Assembly: GCA_015478945.1 (NCBI GenBank)
Contig: JABUQX010126204.1
Location: forward strand, 1-18,696
Direction: 5' to 3'
Length of the DNA stretch: 18,696 bases
DNA from: Trachelipus rathkii
Lineage: Eukaryota > Arthropoda > Malacostraca > Isopoda > Trachelipodidae
The notes beneath the pieces are model-generated. The model searched no databases. It was not told where the DNA came from and worked only from the letters and a program-made list of their open reading frames with translations. Below are positions 1 to 11,003 of the stretch, one piece after another. Every line of letters starts with the position of its first letter. Position 1 is the stretch's first letter. A program made the position numbers and the translations under genes.

Positions 1-695
<695 letters not shown>

Positions 696-785
<90 letters not shown>

Positions 786-811
786 TCTTCTATACTATAT
801 ATATATATCTT

Positions 812-853
<42 letters not shown>
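696..853. repeat. (AT)n microsatellite, lightly interrupted
   Basis: A pure (AT)n run covers about 696-784, then a break (CTCTTCTATAC), then further AT repeats with a TCTTTATATAAA interruption, ending at 853 before single-copy sequence. The repeat is self-complementary and could extrude as a cruciform. Open frames across it translate as Tyr-Ile repeats and are not genes. Confidence 0.97.
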
Positions 854-856
<3 letters not shown>

Positions 857-1181
857 AGCGAAATAAAAAGGTATCAGCAATTGCAAACCGTTGACGAGTT
901 AATTCGAAATCGGACAAAACAGCTTTTTACTGTTTTTCGACGCCGCGGAGTTACAACGATTCAGGTTATCAACTTACGTAACATAATTGAACAATGCACA
1001 ATATTAATGAAGGGCGTGACGACGCACCGAGACGAACTTTTCCCATCTTTCCTTCTCGTCGTCGAGAGGTGAAAAGATGTGAGATGTACACTCATTCCAC
1101 GTTTTTAAATGAAAGTGTTCAAACGTGTCATAGAGTACAATTAATTTTAAGGTACGTTCACAGGTCATTTAAATTTATCAG

Positions 1182-1183
<2 letters not shown>
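854..1183. other. Single-copy island between AT arrays
   Basis: About 330 bp of ordinary-complexity DNA, richer in G+C than its flanks (for example CGACGCCGCGG near 939). Open frames of 81 and 130 codons overlap it but extend through the neighbouring AT arrays, so they are not credible genes. It contains an imperfect hairpin at 1044-1079. I recognise no family. Confidence 0.5.
1044..1079. repeat. Imperfect 36-bp hairpin
   Basis: CATCTTT at 1044-1050 pairs with AAAGATG at 1073-1079. Inside it, CTTCTCG and CGAGAGG pair with one mismatch around a TCGT loop. The outer arm lengths differ by two bases. Further out, GACGACG at 1018-1024 can instead pair with CGTCGTC at 1057-1063. A function is not evident. 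Confidence 0.5.
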
Positions 1184-2145
<962 letters not shown>

Positions 2146-2266
2146 CAATAAATAAATTTATGAATAAACAAGTAAATAAATAAATATATAAATAAATAAA
2201 TGAATGAATAAAAATGCTTTGGTAAAATAAAAAACCTTTTTTGGGGTAAAAAATAGTTTAATTTTA
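2146..2266. repeat. Degenerate (AAAT)n tail and AT-rich spacer
   Basis: Positions 2146-2211 are built from AATA, AATG and AAGT words (AATAAATAAATTTATGAATA and similar), a decayed tetranucleotide repeat abutting the (ATT)n array. Positions 2212-2266 are AT-rich spacer with one TTTTTTGGGG. Confidence 0.7.
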
Positions 2267-2589
<323 letters not shown>

Positions 2590-2595
<6 letters not shown>

Positions 2596-2728
2596 AATAA
2601 TAGAATAAAAATAAACCTTTAAAAGTTTCCACAAAAAAATAATTCATGTCTTCTTGTTTTAAATCAGTTTCGTTAATTAATTTTCTTGTCATTTTAATAA
2701 ATCTTCGAAACCTTATTTTTTCCCATTC

Positions 2729-2769
<41 letters not shown>

Positions 2770-2992
2770 CTTCTTCTCTTTTACGTGTACACTAAAAAAA
2801 ACGGCCAAAAATTAGCACTGATGTGAATTAAAAAAGAAAAATTCTCGAAAATGAACATTTTAAAAAAAAAATCAGTGGCAAAATAATCAAAGAAAACGGA
2901 ATGTCTTAAAAAAAAACTGAAAAGCTTACTTAAATAGTTTCATTTTATTTACTCCTGTGTAATATACATCGAATGTCTTCAAGATAGCAAAA

Positions 2993-2995
<3 letters not shown>
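2590..2995. other. A-rich spacer with poly-A tract
   Basis: AT-rich DNA holding an uninterrupted 38-base poly-A at 2730-2767 and several shorter A-runs (around 2793, 2863 and 2908). The long A-run could be the tail of a retroposed copy, but I see no recognisable body upstream and no target-site duplication that I can defend. No gene. Confidence 0.6.

Positions 2996-3082
<87 letters not shown>
2996..3082. repeat. (ATT)n microsatellite
   Basis: About 28 clean TTA units, ending TTATTAG at 3082. It is the same motif and phase as the array at 1999-2145. Confidence 0.96.
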
Positions 3083-3375
3083 GTTCTTTTTATTATTACA
3101 GTCAATTCATATACAAGAAATTATCTTAAGTACTTTTTGATTATGAGCTTTAAACTGAAAAAATAACTTGATAACAAAAAGTCAACTTGTATCATTTGGA
3201 AGGTGCCTTTTATCGTCCTGATTATCATGACATGTACTGCACTACGTCAACGTGGTCATGGGTACTCCATTGTATCAACATCATTGGCACTGTATCGCAT
3301 AAACATCAAAAGTGCAGTACTGTTTTATTGTCATAAAGAGCTATGATAAATCATCGTTTACTTAAAAACTATTGT
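3083..3375. other. Single-copy spacer with small inverted repeat
   Basis: Ordinary-complexity DNA. GTACTGCACT at 3234-3243 is exactly complementary to AGTGCAGTAC at 3311-3320. Weaker outer complementarity (ATCATGACA against TTGTCATAAA) gives a potential stem over about 3220-3355. No coding sequence is recognised. Confidence 0.45.
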
Positions 3376-3496
<121 letters not shown>

Positions 3497-3957
3497 TCTT
3501 CACTATCATGATCTTAATAGTACTTTAGAGAAGAAAAGAACAAGTACATTTAACAAGAAAATGGAAAGGAATAATCAGTCACAAAAGCAAAGCTAAAGCT
3601 ATATCAACGAGGAATTAATAATTAACAGCAATAATGACAAAATTGAGAATAACAAAAAGAGATTTTATCATGAGGAGAGAAAAAGAATTTAATGCGGAAG
3701 TGGAAGAAAATATGTACAATAAACGACCTTTAAAAATAAATCGCAATGATGTTCAAATCTCTTTCTCTTTTTTAACTCTTAACGATTAGTGGATGCCTTA
3801 AAATATATCGAAAGTGGAAGTCACTGGTTGAAATTGAAGCATCAATCGATATATTAAAGATGGCAATGACGAAATTGCATTATCTTAGGACTATTTGCTT
3901 GTATAAGAACACAAATTCTATTACAAAAATAAACAAGCAAACGCCGTCACATTTCTG

Positions 3958-3965
3958 TATAAAAG
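3958..3965 (+). promoter_or_regulatory. TATA-box-like element
   Basis: TATAAAAG, a good match to the eukaryotic TATA box. It lies in a less AT-saturated stretch, with purine-rich sequence after it and a CTACAGTC string about 30 bp downstream near a plausible initiation distance. The micro-ORF at 4043 starts 78 bp after the box. In DNA this AT-rich a chance match is quite likely. Confidence 0.2.
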
Positions 3966-4042
3966 AAGAGAGGAGGACTAAAAAACTACAGTCTTGTAGA
4001 AATAACTTGCTGAAATAATAACAACTTGACTCCAATCAGTAC

Positions 4043-4138
4043 ATGAAGAAGCGTGATTTAGGAATGGTTGTTGCGCAGCTGCTCTTTCCATTAATTTTGC
4101 TTCTGACGTCTTTATGGTATATCAAGTTAATGAATTAA
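4043..4138 (+). CDS. Hypothetical 31-aa hydrophobic micro-ORF
   Basis: ATG at 4043 to TAA at 4136-4138 encodes 31 residues with a basic start (MKKRD) and a long hydrophobic stretch (MVVAQLLFPLILLLTSL). This is the layout of a signal peptide or single membrane helix. A TATA-like box lies 78 bp upstream. A GTATAT string at about 4115, within codons 24-26, could act as a splice donor, making this a first exon for a secreted protein. No homologue is recognised. Short ORFs are frequent by chance and no expression evidence exists, so I rate this as a weak candidate. Confidence 0.15.
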   Translation: MKKRDLGMVVAQLLFPLILLLTSLWYIKLMN

Positions 4139-5521
4139 TCTCATGTAACCAAAAATATTCTTAAAAGTGAGGAAGATTAGATTCAGTTGGAAAAACAGAA
4201 TATAAAGTTTTTCTGCGTAAAAGCAGATGGAAAGGGATTGCTATCACAGCGAGCGATCTTGGAGTTGGCTATCACTGCACAAAATTTATGAGAATGTGCT
4301 ACATCTCCTTTCTAAGAGAGCTTCTATAAAGTGTGAGCAAAACGTTTTCGCTTTTGATATTGTTATTTATATATTGTAATTGCTTTCATTATTTATGTAA
4401 AAATTTTTTACTTATTGAATTATTTATGAATATAATTGTGGAAACCTTGGTTTTGCCTTTGTCTAACGTCCGACTGATTTTTATATTAATTTACTTTCTT
4501 TTAGTACAATGACATTAAGCTAAAGATTGAATTTGACAATTTAATTAAAGTCAAACTGTCAATTCAATGTTTAAGATATGTATGAAACTTCAATTGAGGT
4601 GGTGTAGGCTTTGTATTGAAAGATAATTTTACACACGGTTATAATTGATTGTAATTAATATTTTTGTATTTATAAAATTTTATTAAACAATGTGTTAATA
4701 ACGGTACTTGAAAATTGTTTATATAACGGACACTTGAGAGAATAGGTGTTAATAAAGACTACTTATGACGTTTTTTGGGGAAATGTGTTATGTTAGTTAA
4801 TTATTCAATTTACGTTTAACTATGTGATGTTTATTGAAGTGTTGGTCCTATTGTTAGGATTTTGGAAAACGTTATATCTATTTGTATTTGATTATTAGAT
4901 GGGTCATGATCCGAGTTCTCCAAGCTAAGTGTTCGTGGTTCCAGATTCATAGTTCAAGTTAATATTATCTTAAGTATAGCTATATTATAATATATTAGTA
5001 GAAAACTTTTGTTGTCACCTTTGTATTCGAAGCATCATGATTGGAGTTTAGTATATGTGTTATTTGTCTCAATAGTTTATATAGTTAGAATTCTATTTAT
5101 TTCTTTTAATGTTTATTGTTTATTGCATGAAAAATAGATGAAAGGTAAGAGTTCCACAAACCGATGGTGTTGGAAAGAAAGAGGCACAACGAACTTTTTC
5201 CATAGCTGGGCTTGAAGTGAGGCTTCTTAATGTTTGATTCTTAATAGTTGATTTCATGTTCTAGTTGTAAAAAGTATAATACTCATCAATTTAAAATTTT
5301 GTAATTTAAGATATATAACATAGTTTATATAATTAGAAATATAGAACTTTCAATTACTATTATAGAATTCTAAATCATTTTTATTAATAATTTTTTTTAT
5401 ATTTTTTTTTATTATTACCATATATAATTTCGAAATTTCCATGCAATAAATATAATGACATATTGGTTATCCATAATCCTAAAATTTCAATATTTATTCC
5501 AAAACAAAAAATTTAATAACT

Positions 5522-5735
5522 CGGCACGGCACCCACAGGAGCCAGCACCGGTGCATCTGTCAACTCCCACTCCTCTTATTCTTCTTCTCCTTCTTCATTT
5601 CTTTCTCCCACTCCAAAAGCACCCATCACTCGCTCTTCTATATATTATCCTTTTACCTATATACGTCCTCTGTTTTTGCACCTCTGTGCTCATTTTTTTC
5701 AGTCGAGACCCCCTAATGGGGGGTCCTAGAACCCC
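5522..5735 (+). repeat. Pyrimidine tract-CAG-hairpin unit, copy 1
   Basis: In order: a GC-richer head containing CACCGGTGCATCTGTCAACT, a TTC/CTT-rich pyrimidine tract, CACTCGCTCTTC, TTTTTTTCAG ending near 5702, then the hairpin GACCCCC (5707-5713) / GGGGGTC (5719-5725) with loop TAATG. The order of parts matches the unit at 5893-6165. TTTTTTTCAG is also a textbook 3' splice-acceptor shape, but no downstream exon is recognised. The 105-codon open frame across it is a low-complexity pyrimidine translation. I read it as a diverged copy of a dispersed or tandem repeat of unknown class. Confidence 0.45.
5707..5725. repeat. GC-rich hairpin 1
   Basis: Perfect 7-bp stem GACCCCC/GGGGGTC with a 5-base loop TAATG, in an otherwise AT-rich region. 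It lies a few bases after TTTTTTTCAG, as does hairpin 2 at 6131. Confidence 0.7.
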
Positions 5736-5892
5736 TATATGGACTTATAACCCTAATAATTCGAGAATCTAACACGGGCTCGATAACCCTATAGGACACC
5801 AACGATTTTGTGGGTTATATTCGAGATATAGTGCTCGCGGGGTACATAGAGTTTATTTTATAACTTCGGGCATCTTTATTTATTATTTTTAG
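5736..5892. other. Spacer between the two hairpin units
   Basis: Contains CGGGCTCGATAACCC (about 5774-5788). Its core, GGCTCGATAAC, matches the pol III B-box consensus GGTTCGANNCC at 9 of 11 positions, and GGG/CCC could close a small stem. I see no convincing A box at the right distance, so a tRNA-derived SINE is possible but unproven. CGCGGGG lies near 5835. Confidence 0.3.
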
Positions 5893-6165
5893 CAGTTGTG
5901 GCAATCCATGCACCTGGATGTCACTACTAACATTATACTCGGTAACTCATCTATCATTTCATTTTCAAAAGTTCTTCTTCCTTCTTCCTTCCTCCTATCG
6001 CATCAAGTCCTATCCTGTTTCCTCCTCATTCTTCTTCCTATTTTCTTATCTTTCTTCCTCCTCAGTCACCTTTCGCTCTTCCCCATTTGCATTTCTTCTA
6101 TATCTTCTTTTATTTTTTTTTTTTCAGGAAGGGACCCCCCTCCGGTGGGGTCCCTGGACTCATTC
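5893..6165 (+). repeat. Pyrimidine tract-CAG-hairpin unit, copy 2
   Basis: Same order as copy 1: a head with CACCTGGATGTCACTACT, a long TTC/CCT-rich pyrimidine tract, CTTTCGCTCTTCC, T-rich then TTTTTTTTCAG ending near 6127, followed by hairpin GGGACCCC (6131-6138) / GGGGTCCC (6147-6154). Primary sequence has diverged from copy 1, yet both keep CAG, a four-base gap and the paired C-run/G-run. Open frames of 94 and 99 codons over it are pyrimidine-tract translations. Confidence 0.45.
6131..6154. repeat. GC-rich hairpin 2
   Basis: Perfect 8-bp stem GGGACCCC/GGGGTCCC with an 8-base loop CCTCCGGT. Stem sequence and length differ from hairpin 1 although the position after TTTCAG is equivalent, which suggests that pairing has been maintained. 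Confidence 0.75.
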
Positions 6166-6603
6166 CGAAGTAATCTCTGAAATCCAACTCCTGAATCTTC
6201 ACGACATTTCCAACTAACCAACGTCCTAGTACTTCCGACCTTCCTATGACTCCGTCTCCTCTCAGCTCTTTTTATAATCTTCCGAAGTTTTCAGTCTCTA
6301 TTGATAATTTTTTTTATTAATTGTTCCTTTGCTTGGGGTCAGTGCGACTCACTCCACATCTTCCATATGCGTGAGTGACGCAAGATAAATTAGAGAGCAT
6401 TAACGTAATTCTGTCACGTCTATCTTCGGAACTGTAGATATAGTTAGCGTCATCATATAGCATCACATTCAGATATTTTATTCTAACATTTTACCGATTC
6501 CGTTTATTATAGTCCAAATTTATCTTTTTAGGTTATTTTCTAATGAAAATACTGTAATATTTTGAACTCTTATTAAGTGAGCGCATAATATAGAGTGAGC
6601 ATA

Positions 6604-6626
6604 ACACCCCTATTTAATTGGGGTGT
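6604..6626. repeat. Hairpin ACACCCC/GGGGTGT
   Basis: Perfect 7-bp stem (6604-6610 with 6620-6626) and loop TATTTAATT. It lies about 470 bp after hairpin 2, but has no TTTCAG or pyrimidine tract before it, so membership in the same repeat is doubtful. Confidence 0.6.
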
Positions 6627-7777
6627 ACCTAAATTATTACCGGTTCATCCATAAATCTTAACGTTATCTGTCTTAGTGGGTGCCACCTATCTGAACTCGA
6701 TTTATTGGAATATAATCCGTTAAAAGTCCTATTATTATTAAATCTTTATCTACACTTCTCAAATACACACACAATATCAAATAGTGGCGATAGCGTTTAT
6801 ATTTCACCTTCGCTTCTCGGAGGGCCGAACTCTCAATTCTTCTTCTCTATATATCATCCTAACAGAACTTTGAAATTTTATCTAAAACGGAATTCAGTCC
6901 TTAACATACCTCATACATAGAGTGATAATTATGTTAGGTTATCCAAAGTTTAAAAGGCAAAATATTCATCTTTTCCTCTATAATGCCTAGAGAACATAAG
7001 GGTGGTAGGATCCTTTACCGCTTAAAACTGGCTCGTCGACAATCTACATTAGCGATTATACGAGAATTGATATATTTATAGTTAAATTATTATTTAATTT
7101 CTTTCGAGTATCATTTTCATTGTTAAATGCCAAACCAGAGCACGTAAAAAGTCGATTTAAAGATCGATTTATTTTTATTGGTGTGTAAATTATCTGAGAG
7201 AGATCATAGAATTATAAATCGAGAGTATTGGAACCATCATAAAATTCTATCACCAGAAGGCACAATTAACACCTTACTCAATGAAACCTAAAATATATAT
7301 ATAAATAACTTATTTGATTGGAGGGCTTTATTTACCGCCCCTTCGTGTATGTAAAAAGGTTATTATATTAATTACCATTCATAAAATATAATAGCGATTT
7401 ATTATTTTTTATTAAATTATTAGTTTGTAAAATTCAATCGTATGTATTATTATTAATTATGTATATTTCTATTCCAAGATATCCAAATTTTAAATACTCT
7501 GGTCTCATACTCTATTATGAATCCTTATAATATAATTAAATCTCACACATCTCCTAGGTTTGGACGTATCAAACGTCAAAAATTAATACTTGATGAATGA
7601 GTTTGGAAGAGTAAATTCCAATGTCTAAAAGCTGCCGATCAATTAATTAATTTATTGGGGACTGGAATTCGTCCCTCAAAAATATGGCCTTGACCAACAG
7701 TTGTCTTCTCCCTAGTCTTTGCTCCAATATACGCCGTTGCAGGGCGTGCCCATGGGAAAATCACTCCCAAATCCTTT

Positions 7778-7799
7778 GTCCCCGGTAGCTTATGGGGAC
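7778..7799. repeat. Hairpin GTCCCC/GGGGAC
   Basis: Perfect 6-bp stem (7778-7783 with 7794-7799) around GGTAGCTTAT. A neighbouring 5-bp hairpin, GGGAC/GTCCC, lies at 7658-7662/7671-7675. They may be remnants of one repeat or chance. Confidence 0.5.
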
Positions 7800-8209
7800 T
7801 CTTGGAACTTGAGGGATTTAATTATGGACAAAACGGGCTATGTTAAATCAATGTAGTTACTAAGAGAAAGATATAGCTTTAAAAATTATTAAAAATGAGT
7901 GTACCAGATCATTAACGGATTAAAATAGGTTATCGATTTGCCAGTAGCATTATTTAGGAAAACCAAAAAACACCAACCTTCTTTGGGGGCTTTGATCCTC
8001 TGCACTTTTTTATTAATTACTTTCACTTTTAAAAATTGAATCTGTACTGTTTTATGCTTAGTTATGGTGAGTTCTAAACATCCGGCCCAATAATGAGGAA
8101 ATTACGCAATAGGGTAGAAAACTCACACCATTAATGATTGGTAGGATGTCGGGGTCTTCTCAGGCAGTTTTTTTCCGTCAGTTTTTCCAACCACTATCCT
8201 ACTAACCAC

Positions 8210-8840
8210 CCCAAAACAAATGATTACCGGGAAATTAAAAAAAAATAAAAAACAAATATATTACTAAAAAAATTACTTTTTAAATAAAAATTAATGTAAA
8301 AATTTATAACTTTTGAATCCATGTCCATCACAACTGAAATTCATTATTAGTTATCATATACTAGCAATATATTAAAGGAGGGGGGAAAATAGTACTAACC
8401 ACCGTCCGTTTGCGTCCACAGCAGTAAGGCCGAAAGAGACCCCGACTCCTGCCATAACTTTGCGGGTTTCACCCTTTGGGAATTCGCTTTCGTTTTTAAA
8501 AACAGCCCAAAACAAATATTACCGATTTAAAAAATAAAAACAAAATATTACTAAAAATTACTTTTTTGAAAAAATTAATTAAAATAATTTATAACTTCTA
8601 ATTAAATCAGTGTCCGTTACCACTCAAATTCATTATTAGTATCAATATTACTAGCATCAATGATTATTTAAAAAAAAAAAAAGCAGCAAAAAAAAAAAAA
8701 AAAAACAAAAAAAAAATCTGACGAGAGGTACATAATTACACATAACACAGTATCATATAAATTTGTGCCAATCACTGTCCGTATCCACTTAAATTCTTGT
8801 TGTATCATATAACTAGCAATATATTTAGAAAAAAAAAAAA
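8210..8840. repeat. Degenerate tandem repeat, about 300-bp period
   Basis: Three diverged copies. Copy A (about 8210-8387) and copy B (about 8506-8670) both run CCAAAACAAAT, ATTACCG, A-rich, TATTACTAAAAA, ATTACTTTTT, ATTTATAACTT, then TGTCCRT, AACT/CACT, AAATTCATTATTAG, ATCAA/ATCAT and CTAGCA. Copy C (about 8740-8840) keeps only the distal part: CACTGTCCGTATCCACTTAAATTC, GTATCATATAACTAGCAATATATTTAGAAAA (each shown as landmarks). Unit length from A to B is close to 296 bp. Indels are frequent, so it is an old tandem duplication or multimeric element. No coding potential. Confidence 0.7.
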
Positions 8841-8880
8841 AATCAAAAACTGACGGAGTCGTAAAACATACAGGTCATAT

Positions 8881-8886
8881 ATATAC

Positions 8887-8930
<44 letters not shown>

Positions 8931-8946
8931 ATATATATATATATAC

Positions 8947-8977
<31 letters not shown>

Positions 8978-9066
8978 TATAAAATATTATATAAAAAGAA
9001 GCAAGGTTTGTATATATATAAATCATAATATATGAATATATATATATATATATATAATATATATAT
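8881..9066. repeat. Interrupted (AT)n block
   Basis: AT dinucleotide repeats broken by many one-base shifts (TATTATAT, ACTATATA) and by a short unique insert at about 8991-9028 (AAAAAGAAGCAAGGTTTG). A 62-codon Tyr/Ile-rich frame on the minus strand is an artefact. Confidence 0.9.
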
Positions 9067-9184
9067 GGCAGGACACACTAAACGTGTCAAGAAGTTATAG
9101 AAGAAAAAAAAACACATATACTAAGTTTATAAAATTTTTTAACATTTTATAGGACGTTTCGTGAACTAAACATCTCCCAAACAA

Positions 9185-9460
9185 TTTTAATCTCGTAGAT
9201 CTATTACCTAAAAAATTACTTTTAAAGTTAAAAATAATATTACTTATTTTAAGAAATCTATAAAATTTTGTAAAAATAAATGTAAAAAAATCAATAAAAT
9301 GGCGAAGTTACTTAATGAAAAAAACAAAAAAACAAAAATTTGATCAGTAAAACTTTATGAAAATACGTTAAGTAACTTCACCATACGTTTATTATTTTTT
9401 GAACATTTATTTAAATATTTATACAGTAATATGACCAAGAAATCGTCTAACGGACCACAA
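9185..9460. mobile_element. Fold-back (MITE-like) inverted repeat centred on TGATCA
   Basis: The inner arms ATGGCGAAGTTACTTAAT (9299-9316) and GTTAAGTAACTTCACCAT (9367-9384) are complementary at 16 of 18 positions. Similarity continues outward: AAATAAATGT then A-rich up to ATGG on the left mirrors the right arm, and AATATTACT recurs further out. The symmetry axis falls on the palindrome TGATCA at 9341-9346. Outer limits are soft because the arms fade. No ORF is inside. This is the form of a non-autonomous fold-back element; superfamily and target-site duplication cannot be assigned. Confidence 0.55.
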
Positions 9461-9504
9461 ACATGTTCCCTCATTTCAATTAATAAATACTTTCATATTC
9501 ATTA

Positions 9505-9662
9505 ATTATATTATTATTATTATTATTATATTATTATTATTAATTATTGATTATTATTATTATTATTACATGATTATTTAATTATTAATTATTATTATTA
9601 TTAATTATTATTATTATTATTTTATTATATTATATATTATTATTATTATTATAATTATTTAG
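9505..9662. repeat. Interrupted (ATT)n block
   Basis: TTA/ATT units broken repeatedly by TAATTATT, TGATTATT and TTTATTATATT. It is the same unit as the perfect arrays near 2.0 and 3.0 kb but heavily decayed. Confidence 0.92.
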
Positions 9663-10568
9663 AATTTTATATCAGCTTTCTAATTAATGTGAGATTTTAC
9701 AAGCTGTTTTCCAATTTTCTTCTTAAAAGCATCAATGTTTACATGATGGAGTTTCTTTAAGACTATTTTGGGGTAAAGCAGTCCAACAAATTCTCGAACT
9801 TTTAATCTAATATATCGCGCCTGGCCACTTCGCATCATCGGAGACGTATAACAGAACTGAATTTAAACAATTGATGAAACAAAATAAATGTGTTTGTTTT
9901 AAAGATATAAATTGATAAGACAGTAATAATAATTAAGTTTTATTACTAACGTAAATCTAAGATCCTTAAATAATAAATATTAATCAAACTGAGGAAGAAA
10001 AACTTTTAGGTCTAAAATCTTAAGAATAAGATGTTCAAAAAATTTTCCCATTTCATTGGAATTGGTTTTGATAATAACTGGTTTTTGCTTCTTAGGTTAA
10101 GAACAAGGATTCAGACAACATCAATTCAAAGAACTTTCCAGCTCGGTGTAAGATGTCAAAATTAGGAATGTCGAGATTGGGTTTTGGGGAATCCATGTTC
10201 CGTTCTTCAAGTGCTTCAATATCTTACTGGGCCTGTTATCTATTGATGAGACGCGGAGTTTGGAGAAGAAATTAGTGGGTATACCCGATGTAAGAAGGCA
10301 TTACAGCCATCTTCTATTACATAGTTATAATATGGTATACACATGATCGACATTCTCTCTTAGCCCCTAAGCTCTTCCGAAAAACATAGGAAGAAAGTTT
10401 CAATGGCTTTGAATTTTACTTCATTTCCATCATTTCATTAGATTTGGCACTTGATGTGATACTGAACTAATTCTCTTAACCGGGGATGATTTTTACATAA
10501 TAATTATATCGATCTACTGTTTGCGATCAAAAAAAGAATGTCAAGCTGTCGCTTTATAATCTCTTTTT
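9663..10568. other. Single-copy DNA
   Basis: About 900 bp of ordinary-complexity sequence with no long open frame. A GC-richer patch lies at 10130-10330. A 40-codon frame starting at the ATG of AAGATGTCAAAATTAGG (about 10151) shows no recognisable motif. Nothing else is visible. Confidence 0.45.
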
Positions 10569-10692
10569 TTATTTTTTATCTTATATTATTTTATTAATAT
10601 ATTTATTATTAATTATTAATTGAATTATTATTATTATTAATATTATTATTAATTATTAATTATTATTATATATTATTATTATTATTATTATG
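10569..10692. repeat. Interrupted (ATT)n block
   Basis: A mixture of TTATTA, TTAATTATTAAT and TATATTATT words, ending ATTATTATGTATTAAAG. Confidence 0.88.
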
Positions 10693-10743
10693 TATTAAAG
10701 AGCGGTACAATGTATCAGGAAATGTGATAGCCTAATAATTTGG

Positions 10744-10784
10744 GAGGGTTGAGCCCCTGAACCCCCCTGTCTACAGCCTTGTAT
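10744..10784 (-). mobile_element. GC-rich transposon-end module, long form
   Basis: Read on the minus strand from 10784 it runs CAAGGCTGTAGACAGG, then GGGGTTCAGGGGCTC, then AACCCTCCCAAATTATT. This lines up with the module starting at 15775: a GGCGT-like outer end, CACAGG, a G-run, TTC, GGGGC, C-run and AAATTATT. The orientation implies that any element body lies to the left. No partner end is found there, so it may be a solo or broken copy. Confidence 0.45.
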
Positions 10785-10791
10785 ATATATA

Positions 10792-10846
<55 letters not shown>

Positions 10847-10861
10847 ACTATATATATATAA

Positions 10862-10894
<33 letters not shown>

Positions 10895-10960
10895 TTAATT
10901 ATATATTATATTTATATATAAATATTAATATATTATTATCATGAATATTATAATTTTTTA
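10785..10960. repeat. Interrupted (AT)n block
   Basis: AT repeats with TATAATTATATA and TATTTAATTATA interruptions. It abuts the GC-rich module at 10744-10784 exactly where the inferred element end falls, so the element may have inserted into, or seeded, the AT array. Confidence 0.88.
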
Positions 10961-11003
10961 TATTATATTAAATCTATATTAAATTTAATTCATGTGGCCT
11001 AAA

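Larger units (their letters stand above)
6166..8209. other. Single-copy DNA with scattered C-run/G-run hairpins
   Basis: About 2 kb without long microsatellites. The 71-codon frame at 6705-6920 has no recognised motif. Small hairpins are ACACCCC/GGGGTGT at 6604-6626, GGGAC/GTCCC at 7658-7675 and GTCCCC/GGGGAC at 7778-7799. A GC-richer stretch at about 7655-7840 (GCCGTTGCAGGGCGTGCCCATGGG, split here only by being one patch) matches no family I recognise. No RNA gene or transposase fragment is visible. Confidence 0.45.

Noticed and set aside
2730..2767. Poly-A tail of a processed pseudogene or LINE/SINE
   Set aside because: No recognisable coding body or internal promoter upstream and no target-site duplication found by eye.
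4910..4960. Possible tRNA-like segment (GTTCGTGGTTCCAGATTC)
   Set aside because: A B-box-like look only. I could not build an acceptor stem or a cloverleaf.
5455..6217. Frames of 94-105 codons with Leu/Phe/Ser-rich stretches resembling membrane segments
   Set aside because: The hydrophobicity comes from the T/C-rich tract, and two overlapping frames look equally hydrophobic at 5896-6217. I treat the region as repeat units.
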